The notes below the pieces were generated by a model that saw only the letters and a list, made by a program, of their open reading frames with translations, was not told the origin of the DNA and made no database searches. The translations under genes and the position numbers were made by a program. A DNA stretch of 64,000 nt from Pilasporangium apinafurcum (Eukaryota > Oomycota > Peronosporomycetes > Pythiales > Pythiaceae), in the NCBI GenBank assembly GCA_001600495.1, contig BCKE01000050.1, positions 83,177-147,176 on the forward strand, written 5' to 3'. Below are positions 1 through 10,492 of this stretch, piece by piece (the stretch's first letter is position 1; every line of letters begins with the position of its first letter).

Positions 1-114
1 ATTAACGCGATCATTACGAAAGCAATGAATGACGAACAGGATAAGGAAGTTGATGGAGAAACTACTTCCCGAGACGGATCGCTTCTCTCCGGAAACCAGT
101 TCTCCCTGAACTGA
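1..114 (+). CDS. possible 3' end of a gene cut by the window edge
   Basis: Frame 1 is open from the first base to a TGA at 112-114 and codes 37 residues of a hydrophilic, Asp/Glu/Ser-rich tail ending FSLN. No domain is visible. It could be the C-terminus of a protein encoded to the left, or a chance frame: 37 codons is too short to decide. The next 230 bases hold no gene and separate it from the convergent synthetase gene. Confidence 0.35.
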   Translation: MNAIITKAMNDEQDKEVDGETTSRDGSLLSGNQFSLN

Positions 115-348
115 TCATAGAAGTGGAGCTGCATAGGCACATTCTCCCAGCAGATCCACTTTTTTGCAGGGAATATTCTAAAGTATCCTTAGATGCTTTT
201 TGCCCTTCTTCCGCCCACGTTTGTCATGCATGAGTTAGACTAAACAAAATCAAGAACTAAGCGTAAAAAATCAAGTATGCTGAGCATAGTTGTTGGTAAC
301 TCTGACCTTCCTTCATCTTCCCTGCTGCTAGTCTAAACACGTGTTGCA

Positions 349-3027
349 TTAACGATGCGCCAAGTTTGTCGAGAGCGTCGACATGGCCTTGGCTTTACCA
401 TCTGGTACCATAAACAGCACAAGCGGTTTCTCAGCGGAAATGTATGGCGCATCGACGCGGAAGAAGCCTCTTCGTTCAAGCTGCACCACATCACCGACCT
501 TGGCGTTACGGAGTTCGTGATCACCGATCGCGAGCATCTCAGCGCGTGTGACGGGGGTCAAATGGTCAATGAAATTGTCGCCTTCCTCGAGTTTCGGTTT
601 GTTCAGCAAATGATCAAACTCGACGAGTGTGCAAGGTACAAGATCTGGCACATCAGCTAGCCAAGTCACCTTCAACTTCGTCTTCTTGAAATCGCCCGTC
701 GGGTGATCTTCAGCCTCGACATTCGTGATTTTGCCCTCGGCGTCCTTGGTGATTTTCTTGACGATGATATTGCCGTGTCGCATGAGAGTCACTTCCTCGC
801 CTTCATTAAACAAATTCACATCGTCACGCTCTAACAGCAACTTGTTGGTGAAACGCATGATCTTGTTGCCCTTGGACGGATCCTTCGGATGACGAGGCAC
901 AGGGATCCCAATCACATCCGACGAAACATTTGTCAATGTCAATGGAACAGCATTCTGTTTATCCAACGCAAAGTACCGAAACGCGGCAGGGTCAATCACA
1001 CGCTTGTTGAGAGTCCAAAACTTGTCCCACTCCATGTCCGTAATGCGTCTTGACGCGCCTTGGCTCAAGATAAACTCACGCAGTGCCTCGACCTGTACAC
1101 CGCGGCGCAAAACACCTTGGACAGTGGGGAATCGTGGATCGTTCCAGCCTTCCACGTATCCATTGTCGACAAACCATTGCAATTTCCGCTTCGACAGCAC
1201 GGAATGCACAAAGTTCATGCGTGCAAATCCGTGAATATGCACCTTTCGCAGCTTTAGCGCTGACAACACCCACTGGTATTGCTCGTCCCGGTCGTTGTAC
1301 TCGGTTGTACGCAGCGCATGTGTCACCCCTTCATGTGAGTCGACAATTGGACAGGCTAAGTCGTAAGTTGGATAAGCCTTGTATTTCGTACCAGTGCGGT
1401 GGTGGGGCGTCAGGTTCGCGCGGAAGAAAACGGGATCACGGAGCGTCTTGTTCTTTGCCTGCATGTCGATCTTGCCACGCAGACAGTAGCCCTCTGCGCT
1501 GGGGTCATTCTTCAGCATCTTCTCGAACAATTCCAAGTTGAGTTTCGGATCCTGATCCCGGCATTTCGAGTTGATCCCCTCCATGCGCTCCTCACGCATC
1601 TGCTCCTGTGGCGTGTTGTCCATGTAGGCATTGCCCTCACGAATTAGTTGCTTCGCGAGTTCCATGATTTTGGGAAAGTAGTCGGATGTGTACGACACCA
1701 CGTCAGGCACAATATCCAACCGCTTAAGATCGGCGAGGATACTTTGCTCAAATTCATCTTTTTCCTTCGATGGATTTGTGTCATCAAATCGCACAATCAA
1801 CTTGCCATTGTAATGTCGCGCATAGTAGTGGTTCAGCATACAGGCCTTGATATGACCAATGTGCAAGTACCCACTCGGTTCAGGTGGAAATCGCGTGACG
1901 ACTTGGCCCTCGACTGCATCCTTTAACGGTGGACATGAGCCCGTATTCTTGCCCTTTTGTGACACAAACGGTTGTTGTTTATCGTCTCCACTAGCAGCTG
2001 GTCTGCTCTTCCCACCAGCAGGAACCACTGGTTTCATACCTTTCAACGTCGTGGCTGCCTGTGCAAATACATCTTGAGCGTTCAAATGATTCCACCACCG
2101 CGTAACGTTTGTATAGGACGAAACATCCGTCTGCAACAAGGTCAATCTCGCCCAAACACCGATATCAGCAAGCGATAGCGCATACCCGACGAGAAAAGTG
2201 CGGTCCTGTAACACTGCATTCAGCAAACCCAGCGCCTGGCCAATAGTATTAGCACTCTTATTAAACCGCGTGAGTGCGAAATCCAGCCACGAATCCACTT
2301 GCGTCACTAACACAGGGTCTGTGTTGGCGTCATACAATCCCAAAGCCAGCTTTGTCGTGCGACTGAGGAAACGAGCGATCGCGAAATCGCCCGAGATCAC
2401 GCGACCATCGGTAAACGTGAGTGTTGGCTCGAGATTCGCTTCCTTCACGTGATTCTGGAATGGATGTGCCTGCAATTGTTTCCCCAACTGCGCCACGACA
2501 TAAGATGCGAGTGGCAGCACCGACGCGCTGGAAAACACAATTGTGCCGTCCTGATCAGCCGAGGGCACAGGCAACACACGTCCCACCACGACTGTTGGCG
2601 CAGCAGCAGGTGAAGAAATTGGCTTTTGCTTTTTCTTGGGAGATACTTCCGCCTGAGCAGCAGTAGCTGGTTGTGCAACGACTGGCTGTTTAGTTTCTTC
2701 ATCATTTGGCACCGCTTCACCGCTCTTCAACGCCTTCTTCTGCGCTTTTTTGCGTTCCTTGTTTAGCTCCTTCTTGCTTTTTTTATTCGGATCACTTGGC
2801 GCTTGATTCGCTGGAGCAGCAGGCGCTGCTTTCGCTTCTTTCTTTGGTTTGGGTGGCGGCCCGTATTCTTTGCCTGTGACGGTTTTAAACTCGGTTTTCA
2901 GCGCCAGCAGCTCCGCAATCGCGGCTTGCAGCACGGGCTTCTTGCTCTCATCTTTCTCCGCCTTCAGTGTGCGGATCTGCTCGCCCTTGGCGACGATCTG
3001 CGCCGTCAATTCCTCCTCCGTCGCCAT
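349..3027 (-). CDS. cytosolic glutamyl-tRNA synthetase (WHEP + GST-like + class I catalytic domain)
   Basis: Charges tRNA-Glu with glutamate in the cytosol. 892 residues from the ATG at 3027; the open frame reaches a GTG at 3048, but the ATG begins MATEEEL and is the better start. In order: a WHEP helix pair (about residues 2-55), a Lys/Ala-rich linker, a GST-like domain (about 150-340) of the kind that docks synthetases into complexes, then the catalytic domain opening VVTRFPPEPSGYLHIGH with the HIGH motif near residue 389. The KMSKS-type loop reads LSKRKL near residue 610 and the anticodon-binding beta-barrels follow. PEPSG rather than PEPNG, and the DPRFPTVQG stretch, favour GluRS over GlnRS. 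A WHEP domain on a free-standing GluRS is less usual than in metazoan EPRS. No introns are needed. Confidence 0.95.
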   Translation of the reverse strand: MATEEELTAQIVAKGEQIRTLKAEKDESKKPVLQAAIAELLALKTEFKTVTGKEYGPPPKPKKEAKAAPAAPANQAPSDPNKKSKKELNKERKKAQKKALKSGEAVPNDEETKQPVVAQPATAAQAEVSPKKKQKPISSPAAAPTVVVGRVLPVPSADQDGTIVFSSASVLPLASYVVAQLGKQLQAHPFQNHVKEANLEPTLTFTDGRVISGDFAIARFLSRTTKLALGLYDANTDPVLVTQVDSWLDFALTRFNKSANTIGQALGLLNAVLQDRTFLVGYALSLADIGVWARLTLLQTDVSSYTNVTRWWNHLNAQDVFAQAATTLKGMKPVVPAGGKSRPAASGDDKQQPFVSQKGKNTGSCPPLKDAVEGQVVTRFPPEPSGYLHIGHIKACMLNHYYARHYNGKLIVRFDDTNPSKEKDEFEQSILADLKRLDIVPDVVSYTSDYFPKIMELAKQLIREGNAYMDNTPQEQMREERMEGINSKCRDQDPKLNLELFEKMLKNDPSAEGYCLRGKIDMQAKNKTLRDPVFFRANLTPHHRTGTKYKAYPTYDLACPIVDSHEGVTHALRTTEYNDRDEQYQWVLSALKLRKVHIHGFARMNFVHSVLSKRKLQWFVDNGYVEGWNDPRFPTVQGVLRRGVQVEALREFILSQGASRRITDMEWDKFWTLNKRVIDPAAFRYFALDKQNAVPLTLTNVSSDVIGIPVPRHPKDPSKGNKIMRFTNKLLLERDDVNLFNEGEEVTLMRHGNIIVKKITKDAEGKITNVEAEDHPTGDFKKTKLKVTWLADVPDLVPCTLVEFDHLLNKPKLEEGDNFIDHLTPVTRAEMLAIGDHELRNAKVGDVVQLERRGFFRVDAPYISAEKPLVLFMVPDGKAKAMSTLSTNLAHR

Positions 3028-3048
3028 TCGCTTTTTTCTTGTGTTCAC

Positions 3049-3395
3049 TTGATGACGATTGCGAGAATGAAAGATGCCAAGAGCTTCGCCAAGATCGTAA
3101 TTTATATGTTATATGTTATATAACATGTAATTTATATTTAGAAGATCTTAAGATGAATTTTACGCTAATTTGAGTATTTCTTCAGTACAAATATCTATCA
3201 TATGTATTATCCTATGTATTTTACCTGTAATTTACATAGTTGTGTTTTTTTTGTGACTTGAGGAGAACCACACGAATTTTTGCACAAAACCCGTACGCTC
3301 CCATCAAAGTACTGTAAATTACCCAATAAGTACGTTAATTTATTAAATGTGATGATTGTTGCACTTTCCTAATCGTTATATTTGACGAACATGAT
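3049..3395. other. AT-rich intergenic stretch with palindromes
   Basis: No gene is seen. This lies between the 5' end of the synthetase gene and the 3' end of the kinase gene. It is strongly AT-rich with repeated TAATTTA-like words and a 14-base perfect palindrome, ATGTTATATAACAT, at about 3113-3126. It could be promoter or terminator DNA, or a worn transposon end; nothing decides. Confidence 0.4.
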
Positions 3396-5612
3396 TCAGT
3401 TATGCCACATCGCGGTTTGCCTCGAGACAATGTCATCGCCGCATTCGCTTGCGGCGCGACGCAATCGGTATGCCACGTCTACAGATGTGGGCCTGGCAGT
3501 AGGATCGGCTGCAAGGCAATCTCGAGCTAATTCTTGGATCACTAGGGGGCACTCAACTCGAAAGGTTGGCATCCAGGCCTCTGTAATGATATGATGCAAC
3601 AGTACGTCCTCACGCATCATCAGTCCTGACCGTAAAACCATGCGTTCGTGGAAGGGCAGTTCGTTTGTGTCGATCTCGGAGAGAATAACTCCAAATGCAT
3701 ACACGTCGCTGGCCATAGAGAATGGATGAGAGCCAGTGAGCAACTCTGGCGCCTTCCATCTGTCGCTCCTGAAGGAGGCAGTTCCACTTATGGAGCTGCA
3801 ACTACTGTTACTGGACAATCGCTCAAGCATAAAGTAATGCGTGTCGAAAGATTCTTGGTTATGATCGATAACCTGATGTGCAGAGCCAAAACCAGCGAGT
3901 TTGGCGTGCAGATCATCACAGAGGAGAACATCCTTGGATGCCAAACCGCTGTGTATGATTGCAGGGTGTTGCGAATGCAAGTAAACCAGTCCTTCAATGA
4001 TATCCACTGCTATTCGCCACTGATGCTTCGTCCACCCATCGCTATTATTGTTGGCGTTGTAGTGGAAAATGCTCCTTCGTTCGTGTTTCTCGCGATCCAG
4101 AAACGCACGCAATTCCCCCTTTGGCAAGAACTCCAGCATTAACTGCACATTCTCCTCTACTGTCCACGCTACGCCCAGAAATCCCACGATACGACAGTGA
4201 TCGAGTCGACTGAGTAACTTGATCTCACGTACAAAACGTCTCAGCAATTCTCTTCGGTTGCGATGGTTAGTGTGGATACTGTGTTCGTTGAGACGCTTTA
4301 TCACGACTGGCTGCGACCTGTAATAGGCTAGCCAAATCTCGTGAGAGCCGTTACGCTGGAGCTGTTTGTGCTTCTTAATGGCACCAAAGTCGACTCGATG
4401 TCCTGCAAGGGCATCATCCTCTAATAGCGAAGATGACGAGCAGGAAGCCACAGATATTGGTGAGACACTTCTCAATTGATTGAGGTCTTGTTCGCCATAT
4501 TGCTTCGCCGTCAAAACACGATAGTCATCTGTGCCGGAGTAGCCGTGGGCATTGTTGGTGAGCTGGCACAGGCTTGGGTGGTTTGGTTCAGACGAACACA
4601 GTAACCTGCTTGATCTGTGCATGACGTTCGATAAATAGACAGGTAGCGGGTCTTGGCGCATCCGTCGCACCACCACAGAGGTATACTGTTGCTTTTGAAA
4701 CGAATCCTCTTCAAACGTAAAATCCGGGTCCAACTCTTCATCTTCATTGTATTCTACCATTGCTTCTTCATCATCTTGTTGTTGCTGTTGGTGTTTATTC
4801 CTCTTAGTCCTTTCCTTCTGCATCAACTTTCTCCGTCGACTGTAACTCTTCATGTGATGTTTAAAGCAATGCGCCCAAATATCCATGGCTTTCGCACTTA
4901 CAGCACGGAGTTGTTCCTCTTCTGCTAAGAAGAATCGCTGTTGATCACCAGGCATGGCCGTCGCGAGGCTCGTTTTGCGTTTGGCCATGGAATCCGATTG
5001 TTTCTTGTGGATTTCCTTGTCCAATAGATATCCCTGCACGTTGAAAACGCGATCCGATCGGCTTACCAGCTTCACTTGAGTCAGCACAAGCCGCCGTAGA
5101 AGTTTTCCATTCACCGTATTATCGTTTGCGAAGATGAACAACGTCGAGCAGTTGGCTTTGAACACACAGAATCGCCGGCGGTATTTGCGGAAGAATCCTT
5201 CACGACGCCATATCCAGCCGTTCAGCCGTATTGGTATGTGCTTGCTACCACCAACAAACGAACGATGCTTCTCTTCGACATACTCGTAGATACCTTCCTC
5301 AGGGTCTTTCAGTGTGCGAATCGCCACATTTGATGATGATGATGAAGAAGCTGAAGTCGTATAAGTACTGCCATTGTAGGTCTCTTCGTCCCAGGAAATC
5401 GCTGAGGACTCGGAAGAGACTGTGGATTGATCAGCCAATGAGTGATGGAAGTGTTGATGCTGAGGATAACCGCGATCCAGTAAGAGTCGCATGCTGATCC
5501 TGCTACCTGTGGGTATCACAGTTGGGATATCAATGGGGAGGATAGCGTGTGGAGGAGGTGGTGGTGGAGAAGGAGGGAGGCGATTGGTGTTTCCACGCAG
5601 GAGAGTGGCCAT
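3396..5612 (-). CDS. PH-domain TKL-family pseudokinase
   Basis: 738 residues from an ATG at 5612, no intron needed. After a Pro-rich N-terminus comes a pleckstrin-homology-like domain (about residues 125-250: LNGWIWRREG, FRKYRRRFCVF, ending in an amphipathic helix with W and KHHMKSY), likely lipid-binding. An acidic, Gln-rich linker leads to a TKL kinase fold (about 410-715). The VAIK lysine is kept (K439, VVIKRL) and so is APE (WKAPELL). The catalytic HRD is H554-S-G556, the catalytic-loop Asn is D561, and DFG is G574-F-G576. With both catalytic and metal-binding aspartates gone, phosphotransfer is unlikely. The frame is intact over the full length, so this looks like a kept pseudokinase rather than a decaying gene. 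Probable role, by inference: membrane-linked scaffold or allosteric regulator. Confidence 0.88.
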   Translation of the reverse strand: MATLLRGNTNRLPPSPPPPPPHAILPIDIPTVIPTGSRISMRLLLDRGYPQHQHFHHSLADQSTVSSESSAISWDEETYNGSTYTTSASSSSSSNVAIRTLKDPEEGIYEYVEEKHRSFVGGSKHIPIRLNGWIWRREGFFRKYRRRFCVFKANCSTLFIFANDNTVNGKLLRRLVLTQVKLVSRSDRVFNVQGYLLDKEIHKKQSDSMAKRKTSLATAMPGDQQRFFLAEEEQLRAVSAKAMDIWAHCFKHHMKSYSRRRKLMQKERTKRNKHQQQQQDDEEAMVEYNEDEELDPDFTFEEDSFQKQQYTSVVVRRMRQDPLPVYLSNVMHRSSRLLCSSEPNHPSLCQLTNNAHGYSGTDDYRVLTAKQYGEQDLNQLRSVSPISVASCSSSSLLEDDALAGHRVDFGAIKKHKQLQRNGSHEIWLAYYRSQPVVIKRLNEHSIHTNHRNRRELLRRFVREIKLLSRLDHCRIVGFLGVAWTVEENVQLMLEFLPKGELRAFLDREKHERRSIFHYNANNNSDGWTKHQWRIAVDIIEGLVYLHSQHPAIIHSGLASKDVLLCDDLHAKLAGFGSAHQVIDHNQESFDTHYFMLERLSSNSSCSSISGTASFRSDRWKAPELLTGSHPFSMASDVYAFGVILSEIDTNELPFHERMVLRSGLMMREDVLLHHIITEAWMPTFRVECPLVIQELARDCLAADPTARPTSVDVAYRLRRAASECGDDIVSRQTAMWHN

Positions 5613-6387
5613 TTATTGGTTAGTGCGTGATATTTGTGTTGTTCACCAGATTATTGCTTGAGACCCAACAGGGAATCCTTTTATTTGCAAAATCTGTGGA
5701 AAAACGAGAGCTATAAACACCACAGTGCTATTGATAAAGTATCCAATTGCTCTACAAAAAACATATGTAAAGTGTATCTATATTGTATAAGTATACATGA
5801 TTTATACCTTAAAAAATAATACTGGATACTTAAACAAAATGGATACATTTCATATTGTCTTCTTGATTGTGTTCACTGTGAGCTCATGAAAAAAATGGGA
5901 TTGTGATGGTTGCACCAAGTAGAAAGATGTCGACAGATGGTTGACGCAAATCACCTAATTTGTGCAGCCGAGAATAAAATGTATCTATCTTTGGTGACTG
6001 TTGCACTGATAACTCGTTCGCAGCTTGTGATCCCACTTCTTTCCATCGTTCCCATCTCACGTAACGGTCCCAATGTAAGACGACATTCTTAACTGGGCGT
6101 GCTGGCTTCATATAATCTTATTTTTCATCCCAAGAATGCAGTTTGAGTTGCCTTTCTTTCAAGTACGCTAGATGGAATATGGATATATAAATACGTACTA
6201 CGCATTAGCGTGAAACCGTTCTCATCCCAACCCATAAATATACACACATGAAGATCAAATAACGACCCATCAGCCCGCATTGTGCTTACGAACATGTGGG
6301 CATGCCGAAGTTGAGCTTTCAAGTGTGTAATTATCACATCATACGTAAGTGGATTCACATTCTCGCATCAGGTTGGGACGATATATC
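5613..6387. other. intergenic region, divergent promoters
   Basis: This lies between the divergently transcribed pseudokinase (-) and the repeat-protein gene (+), so it should hold both 5' regions. Only short frames of up to about 77 codons occur, with no domain or codon signal. No RNA gene or repeat is seen. Confidence 0.5.
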
Positions 6388-9096
6388 ATGGTGGAACTTG
6401 CAGTACACCGATGTTCCGCCGCATTATGGTCGATTCTACTCGTACTCTGCTTGTGCTTTGAGCACGTTTCGGCGATGTATCCAGTCTATGAAGATTGGCG
6501 CGGTATCCTCACCATGAGCTTCAACGACACCACCACGTATAACAGTGAAGACCTTCAACTTTCACCTTACTCACTCCAAGAGCTCGACTCTCTAGGTGGC
6601 AGCAACACAAATCACGTCACACCAGAGGACATCGCAACATCACCGGGTTTTCAATTCTCTAGTGGAGACCACATCGAGATCAATGGTACAACTTATTATA
6701 TTCGAAATCTGTCAGTTGCGGTTCCTGATGATGGAGTCAGTGTCCCATATGCACTACCTTCGGTAGGCGATTCTATTCTCAACTGCGTTATCATGCAGAA
6801 CCTGGATGGACCCGACGATGCGCTGAGTAAGTTACTGCATACACCTGTAAACCAATACGCTGTTCACTTCAACTACACGATTAGTCACTGGGATTTTCTG
6901 AGTTCAAACAACATGCTCAATTTGACTCTTCGGCTCAATCTCACGATTGATGGAACTTCGCGGACCAAAAGCGACTACCAAATATATGAACACCCTGAAC
7001 GATTTCTTCGGCAGATGGTCGTGAGCAACGACACTTATTTTGACTTGCCGACACGATCGCTGAACGCTGAGGGCTTCAGGAATGTGACAATAACGATTAA
7101 CGATGATTACACCTCTACTGGGGCTGTGCTGCTTCACTTCATGTTCCCACCAAGCTCGCGCATCGAGTACAACTTTCTCATTACCCACATAAACATCAAT
7201 TCCTCATCTAGCGCAGAAGCTGGCGAAGACACATCATCCTCAGGTAGCTTCTTATCCAACGAAGAAATTAGTGAAGACACATCATTTTCAGACAGCTCCT
7301 TATCCAGTATAGAAGCTGATGGAGATACATCGACCGTAATTCCCACCTGGTTGACATCAACCGTGACATATGAGCCTCCATCCTCAGTCTTGAACACATT
7401 TTCGGGTGGTTTTGAGTTCTGCATTGCGAGCGACTGCAATTTGCACGATGGATCCTTTAGTCTCGCGCTCGATCGGTTTGGCACTCACGCCGCCTTGAAC
7501 CCCTCAAGAGACTTGGTTTTTGGCACATTGATTTCCGATTTCACGCTCGCAGATGATCTCACCTTTTCGGCTCCGCAGGTGCACTACGAAAGTTCTATCA
7601 ATGGAATTTATGCCAGTGGTATGAGCAGTACCCTGGTTATAAAGGTACCTAAAGTGGGAGCCGTTGCGCAGGCTGTCTACAACGAATACATTAGTAGCGG
7701 ATTTGGCGTCAGTCTCATTGTCGATCACGCTTATCAATCTACAGCACTCACCGATGGGCAGCCTGTCCCGAGGGGAGGGGTCAAACTCTCATTGATAATG
7801 CAGGTCGTAAGCTCGACCATCACGTATATCACGGATGGTGCAATTTCGTTCTTTATCTCAGCGTTCGAACATGGAAAAATTGTCACAAATGTCACTGTTG
7901 TTGGTTACAGCACGAATTACACACGCGTTCTTCTCGGTGATGGCAACATGTACATCGATTTGCCCAGCTACGGCTACTTCAATGGCTATCCCAATTATTT
8001 TACTGTCCAAGCCAAGGCATATACCTCGGGAGAGTACAAAGGACTGATCCAGCTTTCACTTTTCATGGGTCAACAGTTCTCCTTCGCGGAGTATGACGCC
8101 TCAATTGCAGCGCAAAACCTCGATATTTCAACTAATTTTTCTGGAACCAACGATACGTCATTCTTTCCGAATGTGGGCGATGGACCTCCACCTTACTCGG
8201 CAGATGGACGAGCCTTGCGCACGAAGTTGCTGCTACTTTCTCATGGTCAATTCGGATTCTGCTACGATACTAATTGTACTGCGGCTGTGAAAATGGGGTT
8301 TTCTGGTATGGGTTCCACTGAAGGCGGCAATCTCAAGCGCTTTGCCAATGCCCCCGCGTTTCAATTCATTGAGCCTGAGTATAGTCACAATGGCACAACG
8401 GAGAAATACAGCACATCATTCAAAGCCAACGTCCCACAGAGCCGGATTCGGCCACCGCAACCGTACTCAAACACGTCGACCGATCCCATCTTTCACGCAA
8501 TGCTCGATCAATATCTCATGCCGGGTAATACCTTCAACGGTGACCAAGAAGTGAAAGTTCCGAGAGGAGGTCTCAAATTTTCAATCAATATCTCCAACTG
8601 GGATTTCGTTTCAGCCACCGACAAGTTGGTGCTCAACATTACACTTAGCAATCTGACAGACTCCAGTAATGGCGGTGTTCCTCCAGGTGCGTATGGCACC
8701 GAGACTACCAAGCCAAGCGGAGAACCGAAGGCTCGACTCAACCGAGTATGGTTTGACGAGGACCATTTCCTCGATTTTCCACTCTTGGCCGTCGTCGACG
8801 GCAAGATGACGACCATCACTATCACAACCATTGTTAACCTTGATGAGGGAATTACGTTCATGATGGTATTTCCTCAGTTTAAAAACACACTCTACTATGA
8901 CCCCGTCTTGGCATCACAAACACTATTGAATGATGATTCAAGTCGTGTCAACAATCGTCGAAACACCCATGGTTCCAAAATCAAGCAGGTTGTTGGGATT
9001 ATTTTGCTGGCTATACTCGGATTGTTCATCGTTATGAGCATCATACGATGTGTCAAAACAAGAGGTATAAAAGTCGACTTTTCCAAGATCTTCTAG
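6388..9096 (+). CDS. secreted type I membrane protein with three diverged ~200-residue repeats
   Basis: 902 residues from the ATG at 6388 (the frame runs back to a GTG at 6349). The chosen start gives a signal peptide with a hydrophobic core, ending near HVSA. A single membrane helix lies at about residues 863-889 (VVGIILLAILGLFIVMSII), followed by a short basic tail ending KVDFSKIF. The ectodomain is rich in N-x-S/T sites and holds three related modules (about 85-290, 380-575, 650-850) sharing IxNWDFxS/ISHWDFLS, an exposed x-PRGG motif and a TxITI...F strand. Two Cys cassettes, FCIASDC and FCYDTNC, come before modules 2 and 3. I do not recognise the family; a cell-surface or cell-wall protein is an inference. 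A degenerate relative follows at 9541. Confidence 0.85.
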   Translation: MVELAVHRCSAALWSILLVLCLCFEHVSAMYPVYEDWRGILTMSFNDTTTYNSEDLQLSPYSLQELDSLGGSNTNHVTPEDIATSPGFQFSSGDHIEINGTTYYIRNLSVAVPDDGVSVPYALPSVGDSILNCVIMQNLDGPDDALSKLLHTPVNQYAVHFNYTISHWDFLSSNNMLNLTLRLNLTIDGTSRTKSDYQIYEHPERFLRQMVVSNDTYFDLPTRSLNAEGFRNVTITINDDYTSTGAVLLHFMFPPSSRIEYNFLITHININSSSSAEAGEDTSSSGSFLSNEEISEDTSFSDSSLSSIEADGDTSTVIPTWLTSTVTYEPPSSVLNTFSGGFEFCIASDCNLHDGSFSLALDRFGTHAALNPSRDLVFGTLISDFTLADDLTFSAPQVHYESSINGIYASGMSSTLVIKVPKVGAVAQAVYNEYISSGFGVSLIVDHAYQSTALTDGQPVPRGGVKLSLIMQVVSSTITYITDGAISFFISAFEHGKIVTNVTVVGYSTNYTRVLLGDGNMYIDLPSYGYFNGYPNYFTVQAKAYTSGEYKGLIQLSLFMGQQFSFAEYDASIAAQNLDISTNFSGTNDTSFFPNVGDGPPPYSADGRALRTKLLLLSHGQFGFCYDTNCTAAVKMGFSGMGSTEGGNLKRFANAPAFQFIEPEYSHNGTTEKYSTSFKANVPQSRIRPPQPYSNTSTDPIFHAMLDQYLMPGNTFNGDQEVKVPRGGLKFSINISNWDFVSATDKLVLNITLSNLTDSSNGGVPPGAYGTETTKPSGEPKARLNRVWFDEDHFLDFPLLAVVDGKMTTITITTIVNLDEGITFMMVFPQFKNTLYYDPVLASQTLLNDDSSRVNNRRNTHGSKIKQVVGIILLAILGLFIVMSIIRCVKTRGIKVDFSKIF

Positions 9097-9540
9097 GCGA
9101 AGTATGCACCATCATCATTTTGCGGCCACCAGATAAGTAAGAGATAGATCTTTCTCTAGTCCCATTCCACAATTGGATAGTACAATGTCGTTCCTTCGGA
9201 GGGAATTTGTCTTGGCTGGAAGTATCTCATAGATTACATCAATAGAGAGCATCTAATTGACAAAGATAAATCGATCAATCAGGTTTTGTAGGTTATTTCA
9301 GCCAAATTGGTCGCCAACTATGATCACATAGTAAGCATAACATGTGATACACGAAACTTGTGTGAATCCATTCTTACCCAATTCATCCCTCAGACCATCC
9401 ATTCTCTGATCAGAATTCCCCACACGTGATCCTTTCTTGCGCCATGTGATCATGTCAAAGAGAGTCTTCATATCTCAAGTTTCCATCACAAAGTCAAGTC
9501 GTTCCATATTTTCCTATTGAGCTTGAACAAAGAAAAAGTC
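9097..9540. other. intergenic, nothing recognised
   Basis: This separates the repeat-protein gene from its decayed relative. Both strands are closed in all frames beyond short runs, and no repeat or RNA motif is seen. Confidence 0.5.
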
Positions 9541-10492
9541 ATGCTGAAACGTGCATCACAGCAGCATGTTGCTCCATTACGACTGATTGCACCCGCTCTC
9601 CTTCTGTGGTTTGTCCAATCCTTGGGTTGATATCCCATCTATAACAACTGGAATGATAATGATACTCTCACCTTTTACTTTGATAACATCACTAATATCA
9701 GCGCATGCCTGCTTTTTTCGCCTTATTCGCTGCAATAATAAGACCCTGCAGGTATCAATACCAGCCATTGCACACCAAACGACATTAGAACATCTGCGGG
9801 CTTCAATTATTCCAGGCTGAGAATCATCATATAACAGGGTGAATCACTTCTTGCGAGAATCCTCCGCTGCAGTTCCAAATGATAGGGTAACCAGTTCGTA
9901 CATGCTACCAGCTATTAGCGATGTAGTTGTCAGTTGCGTCATCATGCAGAACCCGGATGGACCCAACGATGCGCTGAGTGAGTTACTGTAGACATCTGTG
10001 AAGCAATACGTTGTTCACTTTAACTACACGATTAATGACTGGAATTTTCTGAATTTACTCAACACATTCGACATGACTTTTTGATTTCTTATCTTCATCG
10101 AGGCGACTTCGCGAATCTTGAGCCATTATCGAGTGGAAGAATGTTCGGATCGCATTCTTCGGCGAGTGTATATGAGTGAACACGCTTACTTCAACCTACT
10201 AACGAGATTGCTCAATTCTCAGGGCATTTTCGAGAACACAACGATAACGATGGATGATGAAAGTTTACTACAGAGGGTGCTGCTGCACTTAGAATTCATT
10301 CCAAGCTTTCTAATCGAGTACAATTTTGTCATGACTCAGACTTTTACCACCTCAACCTCGACCAATACTAATACTGATTCTTTCACCACAAGAATCTCAG
10401 GGGATACGAACTCTATACAACTCGTCATGGGGACAATACGAGATGCCCAGTCCATTTACATGGCGACCTTCATCCTCTGTGCACTAGAATAG
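9541..10492 (+). pseudogene. decayed paralogue of the upstream repeat protein (first module only)
   Basis: Nucleotide similarity to 6388-7200 is obvious: 9932-10060 matches 6780-6910 nearly base for base over ATCATGCAGAAC..TGGATGGACCC and TTCAACTACACGATTA. Upstream, an ATG at 9541 begins a signal-peptide-like stretch (MLKRASQQH...LLLWFVQSLG) broken by TGA, then YPIYNNW matching YPVYEDW of the intact gene. Further stops occur at CTGTAG (about 9988) and in TTTTTGATT (about 10080). From 10118 the frame is open again and matches module 1 (RVYMSEHAYFNLLTR against QMVVSNDTYFDLPTR) before running into Thr/Asn-rich sequence and TAG at 10490. Modules 2 and 3 and the membrane helix are absent. This is a tandem duplicate, truncated and disabled. 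Confidence 0.85.

Noticed and set aside
1083-1541. 152-codon frame on the plus strand
   Set aside because: Lies wholly antisense to the catalytic domain of the glutamyl-tRNA synthetase and shows no domain; it is a shadow frame.
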